The notes under the pieces were generated by a model that was not told the DNA's origin, made no database searches, and saw only the letters and a program-made list of their open reading frames with translations. The position numbers and the translations under genes were made by a program. From contig JAYSQR010000105.1 of assembly GCA_043721435.1 (NCBI GenBank), forward strand, positions 1 to 5,356: DNA of 5,356 nt, written 5' to 3'. Of the stretch, positions 1 through 5,356 are shown piece after piece; positions within the stretch are counted from its first letter, which is position 1, and each line of letters starts with the position of its first letter. The stretch comes from VFJL01 sp043721435 (lineage in GTDB: Bacteria > Pseudomonadota > Gammaproteobacteria > Burkholderiales > Nitrosomonadaceae).

Positions 1-438
1 CAGCGCTACTAGCGAGATGAACAAAATGTAGGGGAATGTGATGCGCAGCAGTTCGACTGTCAGCGCAAATTTCTGCGGGCTGGCGGAAAACCCCGGTGCG
101 CTCACATAGATCAGCAGCGGTGCCGCAATCACGCCAATCAGCGTAACTACGAACAACGTAATACCCAGCAGCGTCGCAACATGATCGACTAGATCTTGTG
201 TTTCCGCCGGCGTGCGGCTGTTCTTGTATTCTGCAAGTATAGGTACAAATGCCTGCGAAAATGCACCCTCGGCGAATATGCGGCGCAACAAATTGGGAAT
301 ACGAAAGGCAACGAAAAATGCATCGGTGGCAATGCCCGCGCCAAAAATACGGGCAATCAACACATCGCGCACGAATCCGAGAATACGGGATACCAGAGTC
401 ATGCCGCTGACGGTAGCGAGGGTTCTGAGCAGATTCAT
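1..438 (-). CDS. murJ: Lipid II flippase MurJ (MviN), N-terminal part, cut by the window edge
   Basis: Reading the minus strand from the ATG at 438-436 gives 146 uninterrupted codons that run off the left edge. The protein begins MNLLRTLATVSGMTLVSRIL and continues with the family signatures DAFFVAFRIPNLLRRIFAEG and ITFPYILFISL. MurJ is an inner-membrane MOP-superfamily transporter that flips lipid-linked peptidoglycan precursor (lipid II) to the periplasmic face. Charged residues known to be important in E. coli MurJ are present at the same numbering: R18, R24, D39, R52 and R53. Hydrophobic stretches near residues 83-105 and 130-146 fit membrane helices. The start aligns with E. coli MurJ without an extension, although the upstream sequence has no good Shine-Dalgarno. 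The gene is transcribed divergently from rpsT, a common murJ/rpsT pairing in proteobacteria. About 360 C-terminal residues should lie outside the window. Confidence 0.96.
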   Translation of the reverse strand, partial: MNLLRTLATVSGMTLVSRILGFVRDVLIARIFGAGIATDAFFVAFRIPNLLRRIFAEGAFSQAFVPILAEYKNSRTPAETQDLVDHVATLLGITLFVVTLIGVIAAPLLIYVSAPGFSASPQKFALTVELLRITFPYILFISLVAL

Positions 439-564
439 GGGAGAGTATGTTACCCTGAATACTCTTACCGGTTCACGTGATTGGGCAACAACCTGATCAG
501 TTTCCTGCCCCCGCTCTGCGGGCGATGACGCGTCGATTACTCATCCGCACCCCTTTATTTCTCC

Positions 565-600
565 TTGCAAGATGCTGCGAATAAACGTAGAATCCGCGTC
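565..600 (+). promoter_or_regulatory. Sigma70-type promoter of rpsT
   Basis: A -35 hexamer TTGCAA (565-570, 4/6 to consensus) is separated by exactly 17 bases from a -10 hexamer TAGAAT (588-593, 5/6). The expected start is near position 600, giving a leader of about 36 bases before the rpsT ATG. The bases just after the -10 (CCGCGTC, 594-600) are GC-rich. Such discriminators are typical of stringently controlled ribosomal promoters, so ppGpp repression is plausible but inferred. Confidence 0.7.
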
Positions 601-635
601 TTATCAGCAATCGTCGAATGAATTGAGGAATCTTC

Positions 636-899
636 ATGGCCAATAGCGCCCAAGCCAGAAAACGTGCAAGACAAACCGTCAAGCAACGCGATCATAACAC
701 CAGTCTGCGTTCAGAACTGCGCACTGCAATCAAGCATGTGAGAAAGGCTGTTGAGGCCGGCGACAAAACTGCTGCACAAGCCGTATTCAAAGCTTCCATT
801 AGCACTGTAGATTCGATCGCCGATAAGCGGATCATCCACAAGAACAAGGCTGCACGCCACAAGAGCCGCCTATCCGCCGCCATCAAGGCAATGGCCTGA
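636..899 (+). CDS. rpsT: 30S ribosomal protein S20
   Basis: This 87-residue, strongly basic protein (MANSAQARKRARQTVKQRDHN at the start) is a full-length bacterial S20, a primary binder of 16S rRNA in the small ribosomal subunit. The N-terminal ANSAQARKRARQ and the later DKRIIHKNKAARHKSRL segment (about residues 63-79) are hallmark S20 motifs, and the length is the family norm. The start is fixed by a GAGG Shine-Dalgarno at 625-628, seven bases before the ATG, and by alignment to the conserved MANS N-terminus. It has its own promoter at 565-593 and a terminator directly downstream, so it is probably monocistronic. E. coli S20 represses its own translation; nothing here shows directly whether that holds in this organism. 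Confidence 0.98.
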   Translation: MANSAQARKRARQTVKQRDHNTSLRSELRTAIKHVRKAVEAGDKTAAQAVFKASISTVDSIADKRIIHKNKAARHKSRLSAAIKAMA

Positions 900-914
900 G
901 CCGGCCAGCCGCAT

Positions 915-946
915 AAAAAAAGCCCGGACATTTCCAGGCTTTTTTG
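915..946 (+). terminator. Rho-independent terminator after rpsT
   Basis: A seven-A run (915-921) precedes the stem GCCcGG (922-927), a six-base loop (928-933) and CCaGGC (934-939), followed by TTTTTTTGTTTT (940-951). The GC stem has one C/A mismatch, and the flanking A and T tracts can pair to extend it. Because A and T tracts flank both sides it could also work on the minus strand. It begins 15 bases after the rpsT stop codon. Confidence 0.85.
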
Positions 947-1019
947 TTTTCCCTATCCCCTCGCATCCGCGTCATCGCACTGCCCTTCCAAAAATCTGCG
1001 GAATCATGCTCATGAACGT

Positions 1020-1033
1020 TGAATTCCAATTCA
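1020..1033. repeat. Short perfect inverted repeat in the decarboxylase leader
   Basis: The 14 bases TGAATTCCAATTCA form two perfect 6-base arms around a CC centre. A second pair of arms, ATGAA (1012-1016) and TTCAT (1030-1034), overlaps it. It lies about 70 bases upstream of the candidate promoter of the decarboxylase gene and could be a regulator site. No known operator consensus is recognised, and an AT-rich repeat this short can arise by chance. Confidence 0.25.
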
Positions 1034-1102
1034 TCGCTGTTTTGCTGCCAACCACATGCAACGCGCTTCATACGTAGCATTCCTTGAGTCCCGTTTCAGG
1101 GC

Positions 1103-1131
1103 TTGCAATCGCCGATGTTTTAGCGCATAAA
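1103..1131 (+). promoter_or_regulatory. Candidate sigma70-type promoter of the decarboxylase gene
   Basis: TTGCAA (1103-1108, 4/6) and CATAAA (1126-1131, 4/6) are separated by exactly 17 bases. Transcription would start near 1138, leaving a leader of only about 20 bases before the ATG at 1158. The spacing is ideal but both hexamers are weak. It is the best candidate I see between the rpsT terminator and this gene. Confidence 0.4.
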
Positions 1132-1157
1132 ACCATTTTTGGAATGGGTAGCGCCAC

Positions 1158-3137
1158 ATGAAAAAGCCAGTTAGTCGAATACTCGTCATCAATGATGAAA
1201 AACTGGTGCTGAAGGAACTCACCAAGGGGTTGAACGCCGCCGCCAAGTCCCTGGAAAATCCCTTGGTTATCAGTTTCATTGGCGTCACCACTGCGCACGA
1301 GTCGCTACAGGCAATTGAGGCGGACGGCGACATTCAGGCGGTGGTAGTGGACGACACACTTTATACCCTGAAAAACGCAGAAAAGGGTTCCCGCAGTCTG
1401 CAAATGACGGCGCTGGAGCTGGTGCAGAGAATCAATCGCTTCCGTCCCGAGCTGAATATCTACATTCTGATCGCGCAAGAACAAGAAGATGAAGTGGTGG
1501 ACGCACTCTTTTCCGAAACGGTGGATGGCTATTTCTACCGCGAGGAACGGGATTACCGTGGCATGTACCGTATTCTCAACGCCCAACTGCAGGAAAAAGC
1601 GCGCACTCCGTTCTATGATCAGCTTAAGAATTATGTGTTGATGGCGAAGGATGCCTGGCACACGCCCGGGCATTCCTCCGGCGATTCGTTACGCGACAGC
1701 CCCTGGGCCAGCGACTTCTACGAGTTCTTTGGCGAGCATATTTTCCGTGCCGACCTGTCCGTATCGGTGCCGATGCTCGACTCGCTGATGGAACCTACTG
1801 GCGTGATTGCGGAAGCACAAAAAATTGCAGCCAAGGCATTCGGTGCGCAACGCACATTTTTCGCCACCAACGGCACTTCCACCGCCAACAAGGTGATATT
1901 CCAGACTCTGCTTGCCCCCGGCGATAAATTGCTGCTGGATCGCAACTGCCACAAGTCAGTGCATCATGGTGTCGTGCTATCCGGTGCTCACCCGATTTAT
2001 CTCGACTCGTCGGTCAACAAGAAATTCAGCGTTTACGGGCCAGTACCGAAACAGACCTTGCTCAGCGCCATTGAAAAACATCCAGACGCACAGGCGCTGA
2101 TACTGACCAATTGTACTTATGATGGTCTGCGCTACGATTTATTGCCCATCATCCAGGCAGCACACGCTAAAGGCATCAAGGTTATTATCGACGAGGCCTG
2201 GTACGGCTTCGCCCGCTTTCATCCAGCCTTCCGCCCCACCGCGCTGGAAGCAGGCGCAGATTATGCCACCCAGAGTACACACAAAGTGCTGTCAGCTTTT
2301 TCCCAATCCAGCATGATCCATGTCAACGATCCTGATTTCAACGAACATTTGTTCCGCGAGAATTTCAACATGCATACTTCCACCAGCCCGCAGTACAGCA
2401 TGATTGCGAGTCTCGATGTGGCGCGCAAGCAGGCGATGCTGGAAGGGTACAAACTGCTCTCACGTACACTGGAACTGGCAAAGGAAGTGCGCATGCAAAT
2501 CAATTCCACCGGGGTATTCCGGGTATTGGAGCTACCCGATCTGCTGCCTGATGAAGTGAAGCATGACAATATTCAACTCGATCCCACCAAAGTCACGGTG
2601 GACATTTCCCGCTGCGGCTACACCGTGGAAGAATTGATTCAGGAATTGTTCGAGCGATATAACATCCAGGTGGAGAAATCCACTTTCAACACCCTCACCC
2701 TGCTACTCACCATCGGCACCACCCGCAGCAAAGTCTCGCGCCTTTACGACGCACTGATGCGCATCGCCCGCGAGGGCCGTGCTCCACGCCGGCTCTACCA
2801 GAGCCCGCAGATTCCAAACTTTACCGACTTGAAATACCTGCCACGCGACGCCTTCTACTGCGGCGGCGAACTGATGCCATTGCTGGACGAGCAGGAGCAG
2901 GAGAATACCCATCTGAGCGGCAGAGTGTGCGCCGATCAGATCACCCCCTACCCTCCTGGCATACCCGTGCTGGTGCCGGGACAAACCATTACCCAGGACG
3001 TCATACATTATCTGGTATGCATGCTGCGCTCACAGAAACGAGTCGAGGCACACGGAATCGTTTACGACGGCTACCTGCCATGTCTGCGACTGTTAACCCC
3101 CCCCGAGGAAAAAGGCTTGAAAAAGTTGGCCAAATAG
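1158..3137 (+). CDS. PLP-dependent Orn/Lys/Arg decarboxylase (fold type I, with wing domain)
   Basis: This 659-residue protein belongs to the prokaryotic ornithine/lysine/arginine decarboxylase family, which converts a basic amino acid to CO2 plus putrescine, cadaverine or agmatine. Domains: an N-terminal flavodoxin/receiver-like wing (about 1-140), a linker reaching WHTPGH (167-172), the PLP-binding core (about 175-420) and a C-terminal domain ending in an OKR_DC_1_C-like part. Cofactor features are complete: GTSTANK (239-245) for the PLP phosphate, DRNCHK (261-266) with H265 stacking on the ring, D345 of DEAW for the pyridine nitrogen, and the Schiff-base lysine K376 in TQSTHK. LDPTKV (474-479) and YPPGIP (598-603) are further family motifs. 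E. coli LdcI and AdiA have about 715 and 756 residues; here the stretch after the lysine is about 65-90 residues shorter. The core resembles LdcI (STHK..AFSQ.SMIHV), but the substrate cannot be assigned. No antiporter gene is adjacent. The ATG at 1158 has only a weak ribosome site (GGG at 1146-1148). argD lies 88 bases downstream. Confidence 0.93.
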   Translation: MKKPVSRILVINDEKLVLKELTKGLNAAAKSLENPLVISFIGVTTAHESLQAIEADGDIQAVVVDDTLYTLKNAEKGSRSLQMTALELVQRINRFRPELNIYILIAQEQEDEVVDALFSETVDGYFYREERDYRGMYRILNAQLQEKARTPFYDQLKNYVLMAKDAWHTPGHSSGDSLRDSPWASDFYEFFGEHIFRADLSVSVPMLDSLMEPTGVIAEAQKIAAKAFGAQRTFFATNGTSTANKVIFQTLLAPGDKLLLDRNCHKSVHHGVVLSGAHPIYLDSSVNKKFSVYGPVPKQTLLSAIEKHPDAQALILTNCTYDGLRYDLLPIIQAAHAKGIKVIIDEAWYGFARFHPAFRPTALEAGADYATQSTHKVLSAFSQSSMIHVNDPDFNEHLFRENFNMHTSTSPQYSMIASLDVARKQAMLEGYKLLSRTLELAKEVRMQINSTGVFRVLELPDLLPDEVKHDNIQLDPTKVTVDISRCGYTVEELIQELFERYNIQVEKSTFNTLTLLLTIGTTRSKVSRLYDALMRIAREGRAPRRLYQSPQIPNFTDLKYLPRDAFYCGGELMPLLDEQEQENTHLSGRVCADQITPYPPGIPVLVPGQTITQDVIHYLVCMLRSQKRVEAHGIVYDGYLPCLRLLTPPEEKGLKKLAK

Positions 3138-3167
3138 GTAAAGATGACTGGCGCACAATAAACAATT

Positions 3168-3192
3168 CACGGCGGCTGATGCCGCCGTGTTT
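3168..3192 (+). terminator. Hairpin terminator after the decarboxylase gene
   Basis: A perfect 9-bp stem CACGGCGGC/GCCGCCGTG (3168-3176 and 3181-3189) closes a four-base TGAT loop and is followed by TTTCATT. The stem is very GC-rich, but the T tract is short and interrupted, so termination may be incomplete. It sits 30 bases after the decarboxylase stop and 33 bases before argD. A second possibility is that it serves as an attenuator or an mRNA-stabilising hairpin. Confidence 0.65.
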
Positions 3193-3225
3193 CATTCTGG
3201 CTCTGGAAAAACCGGGTATTAACTT

Positions 3226-4398
3226 ATGTCAAATCTGATGAACACCTACTCGCAGTTACCTGTCACCTTCGTCAAAGGTGACGGCGTGTGGCTGTGGGAC
3301 GACAACGGCAAACGCTATCTTGATGCGCTTGCTGGTGTTGCCGTATGTGGTCTGGGGCATTGTCACCCGGAACTGGTGAAAGCAATTTGCGAGCAAGCCA
3401 GAACGCTGATCCATACTTCCAACCTATACCATATCGGCAAACAGGAACAACTGGCCAGCAAGCTGGCCATTCTGTCAGGCATGGATAACGCATTCTTCTG
3501 CAATTCGGGCGCAGAAGCAAACGAAGCCGCAATCAAACTGGCAAGGCTGTATGGCCATAACAAAGGCATAGACCTGCCCACCATCGTAGTGATGGAGAAA
3601 TCCTTCCACGGCCGCACCATGGCGACCTTGACCGCAAGCGGCAATCGCAAGGTGCAGGCTGGTTTTGAACCGCTACTCACCGGCTTTGCACGAGTTCCAT
3701 ACAATGACCTGGAAGCAGTGGCGCAAGTGGCCGTACATAACAAGAATGTTGTCGCCATTCTGGTCGAGCCGTATCAAGGCGAAGGTGGCGTCAATGTACC
3801 GCAGGCGCACTATCTGCAAGGCCTGCGCCACCTGTGTGACCAGCATGGCTGGCTGCTGATGCTGGACGAGGTACAATGCGGCATCGGTCGTAGCGGCAAA
3901 TGGTTTGCCTTCCAGCACAGCGGCATCTTCCCCGATGTAATGACGCTGGCCAAGGGCTTGGGCTCTGGTGTAGCCATCGGCGCCTGCCTCGCGAAAGGTG
4001 CGGCGGCAGAGGTGTTCAAGCCGGGCAATCACGCTTCCACTTTCGGCGGCAACCCGTTGGCCTGTACTGCGGCACTCACCACGCTGAATGTAATCGAGAA
4101 AGATGACCTGATACGTAACGCAATGGAATTAGGCGATTTCATGCGGAGCGCGTTCAAGGCACAGCTGGCTGACGTGGCTGGTATCATACAGATTCGTGGC
4201 CAAGGATTGATGATCGGTATCGAACTTTCCAAGCCCTGCGGCGAGCTGGTGAAAAAAGCATTGGAACAGGGGCTACTGATCAACGTAACTTCAGATAAAG
4301 TAGTGCGGCTGCTGCCACCACTGATAATGCAGCGGACTGAAGCGGAGCTGGTAGTAAATGCCGTATCAGCGCTGGTGAAAGAATTTCTGAGAACATGA
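3226..4398 (+). CDS. argD: Acetylornithine aminotransferase
   Basis: This 390-residue protein is a class III PLP-dependent aminotransferase, normal in length for ArgD. It transfers an amino group from glutamate to N-acetylglutamate semialdehyde, giving N-acetylornithine, in the cytoplasmic arginine pathway; many ArgD enzymes also serve lysine biosynthesis as N-succinyl-diaminopimelate aminotransferase. Visible motifs: NSGAEANE (93-100) with the phosphate-binding SGA, SFHGRT (126-131), DEVQCG (214-219) with D214 for the PLP nitrogen, LAKGLG with Schiff-base lysine K243, HASTFGGNP (269-277) with T272 contacting phosphate from the other subunit, and R324 in IRGQG as the likely carboxylate binder. 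The start at 3226 (MSNLMNTY) matches the usual betaproteobacterial N-terminus; a second ATG at 3238 is possible. Ribosome binding is weak for both. The argF gene follows, beyond a terminator. A different class III ornithine or GABA aminotransferase is less likely given the argF neighbour and the length. Confidence 0.95.
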   Translation: MSNLMNTYSQLPVTFVKGDGVWLWDDNGKRYLDALAGVAVCGLGHCHPELVKAICEQARTLIHTSNLYHIGKQEQLASKLAILSGMDNAFFCNSGAEANEAAIKLARLYGHNKGIDLPTIVVMEKSFHGRTMATLTASGNRKVQAGFEPLLTGFARVPYNDLEAVAQVAVHNKNVVAILVEPYQGEGGVNVPQAHYLQGLRHLCDQHGWLLMLDEVQCGIGRSGKWFAFQHSGIFPDVMTLAKGLGSGVAIGACLAKGAAAEVFKPGNHASTFGGNPLACTAALTTLNVIEKDDLIRNAMELGDFMRSAFKAQLADVAGIIQIRGQGLMIGIELSKPCGELVKKALEQGLLINVTSDKVVRLLPPLIMQRTEAELVVNAVSALVKEFLRT

Positions 4399-4410
4399 AG
4401 ACCCGAGGAT

Positions 4411-4440
4411 AGCAGGGCAGACCACCCTGCTGTGTTTTTT
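4411..4440 (+). terminator. Rho-independent terminator after argD
   Basis: A perfect 7-bp stem AGCAGGG (4411-4417) and CCCTGCT (4425-4431) closes a seven-base loop, then GTG leads into six Ts (4435-4440). It starts 12 bases after the argD stop. It lies between two genes of the same pathway and only 42 bases before the argF ATG, so it may reduce or regulate read-through into argF. Confidence 0.85.
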
Positions 4441-4482
4441 GTAAACGAGTGTACCCACCCCGCTTATTTCATTGCGCCCAGC

Positions 4483-5356
4483 ATGCAACTCAAACACTTT
4501 TTACAATTCAATGACTTCACCCGCGAGGAATTCGAGCATCTGTTCGAACGCGCACGCTGGATCAAGCACGAATTCAAGCAATACCGGCGCTATTGGCCGC
4601 TGGAAGACCGTACCCTGGCGATGATTTTCGACAAGCATTCGACTCGTACGCGCTTGTCGTTCGAAGCCGGCATGCATCAGTTGGGCGGCACGGCGATCTA
4701 TCTCTCCACCCGCGATACCCAACTGGGGCGCGGCGAGCCAGTGGAAGACGCAGCGCGGGTGATTTCGCGCATGGTGGATATCGTCATGATCCGCACTTAT
4801 GAGCATGACATCATCGAGCGCTTCGCCGCGCATTCGCGGGTACCGGTGATCAACGGCTTGACTGACGAGTATCATCCCTGTCAGATCATGGGCGATATTT
4901 TCACTTTCATTGAGCAGCGTGGGAGCATCGCTGGCAAGACAGTGGCATGGATCGGTGATTCCAACAACGTCTGTAACACCTGGCTGCAGGCAGCAGAAGT
5001 GTTTGATTTTAACGTGCATGTCTCCACCCCCCCCGGCTACGAAGTCGAACCGGAACGGGCTGGGCTTTACGGCACCGGCCACTATGAGGAATTTGCCGAT
5101 CCGCTTGATGCGGTAAAAGGCGCCGATCTCGTCACCACCGACGTGTGGACCAGCATGGGTTTCGAGGCCGAAACCGAGGAGCGGAAAAAAGATTTTGCCG
5201 ACTTCCGGGTGGATGCCGAAATGATGTCCTGCACCAAAAAGGAGACGCTGTTCATGCACTGTCTACCTGCCCATCGCGGTGAAGAAGTGGCGGCGGAAGT
5301 CATTGATGGGCCTCAATCGGTGGTGTGGGAGGAAGCGGAGAATCGACTACACACAC
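4483..5356 (+). CDS. argF: Ornithine carbamoyltransferase, C-terminal end missing at the window edge
   Basis: Reading from the ATG at 4483 gives 291 codons in frame to the window end without a stop. The enzyme transfers the carbamoyl group of carbamoyl phosphate to ornithine, giving citrulline, and works in the cytoplasm, usually as a trimer. All signature motifs are present: STRTR (53-57) for carbamoyl phosphate, HPCQ (131-134), GDSNN (158-162), the ornithine-side DVWTSMG (220-226) containing the SMG loop, and HCLPAHRG (259-266) with the catalytic cysteine C260. The final visible residues VWEEAENRLHT match the start of the C-terminal helix of the family, so roughly 15-20 residues are probably missing. 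SMG with HCLP indicates ornithine rather than N-acetylornithine or aspartate as the substrate. The N-terminus MQLKHFLQFNDFT supports this start although no Shine-Dalgarno is visible upstream. The sequence context favours the anabolic argF over a catabolic arcB. Confidence 0.96.
   Translation, partial: MQLKHFLQFNDFTREEFEHLFERARWIKHEFKQYRRYWPLEDRTLAMIFDKHSTRTRLSFEAGMHQLGGTAIYLSTRDTQLGRGEPVEDAARVISRMVDIVMIRTYEHDIIERFAAHSRVPVINGLTDEYHPCQIMGDIFTFIEQRGSIAGKTVAWIGDSNNVCNTWLQAAEVFDFNVHVSTPPGYEVEPERAGLYGTGHYEEFADPLDAVKGADLVTTDVWTSMGFEAETEERKKDFADFRVDAEMMSCTKKETLFMHCLPAHRGEEVAAEVIDGPQSVVWEEAENRLHT

Noticed and set aside
196..496. Two overlapping plus-strand open frames opposite murJ
   Set aside because: The minus strand encodes MurJ with conserved residues R18, R24, D39, R52 and R53, so these are antisense shadows.
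507..523. Small GC hairpin (CCCGC-TCT-GCGGG) between murJ and rpsT
   Set aside because: It has only five pairs, no T tract on either strand, and lies upstream of the rpsT promoter. It is too weak to call as a terminator or regulatory RNA.
883..1080. 65-codon minus-strand open frame in the rpsT-decarboxylase gap, with AAGGA nine bases before its second ATG (1071-1069)
   Set aside because: Its C-terminal half reads through the rpsT terminator hairpin and its end overlaps the rpsT stop. The translation resembles no known protein, so the ribosome-site match looks accidental.
2927..3238. 103-codon plus-strand frame overlapping the end of the decarboxylase gene and the start of argD
   Set aside because: It runs in another frame across conserved decarboxylase residues such as YPPGIP and through the intergenic hairpin. 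There is no sign of a real product.
4501..5259. Long open frame of 252 codons on the minus strand inside argF
   Set aside because: It lies wholly opposite argF, whose catalytic motifs are all intact. Its translation shows no recognisable family, and it is best explained by the codon bias of the sense gene.
1..5356. Search by eye for CRISPR repeats, insertion sequence ends, tRNA/rRNA genes and attachment sites
   Set aside because: No spaced direct repeats, terminal inverted repeats with a transposase, or RNA gene signatures were found. The window looks like ordinary core chromosome.

Overview
The window reads as a chromosomal segment of a betaproteobacterium. The base composition is moderately GC-rich, and the MurJ, S20, ArgD and OTCase proteins all have a betaproteobacterial look; a Nitrosomonadales-type lineage (Gallionella/Nitrosomonas/Methylophilus relatives) is my best guess. 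This placement rests on recalled protein character, not on a search.

Layout: (1) 1-438, minus strand, the N-terminal 146 codons of the lipid II flippase MurJ, cut by the window edge. (2) 439-635, a divergent intergenic region with a good sigma70-type promoter facing rpsT. (3) 636-899, rpsT (ribosomal protein S20), closed by a rho-independent terminator at 915-946. (4) 951-1157, a non-coding leader with a weak promoter candidate and a short perfect inverted repeat. (5) 1158-3137, a fold-type I PLP-dependent Orn/Lys/Arg decarboxylase with an N-terminal receiver-like wing domain, followed by a hairpin at 3168-3192. (6) 3226-4398, argD (acetylornithine aminotransferase), followed by a strong terminator at 4411-4440. 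(7) 4483 to the window end, argF (ornithine carbamoyltransferase), missing only its extreme C-terminus.

The functional theme of the right-hand two thirds is arginine/ornithine metabolism. ArgD makes N-acetylornithine and ArgF carbamoylates ornithine to citrulline. The decarboxylase would divert a basic amino acid (arginine, ornithine or lysine; the sequence does not settle which) into a polyamine or diamine. No amino acid/polyamine antiporter is visible, so a biosynthetic role fits better than an acid-resistance role, but this is inference.

I found no clear previously undescribed system. No CRISPR array, mobile element, tRNA or toxin-antitoxin pair was seen. The observations most worth a second look are the receiver-like wing domain of the decarboxylase, its short C-terminal part and position beside arginine genes, and the hairpin found after each plus-strand gene whose end is visible.
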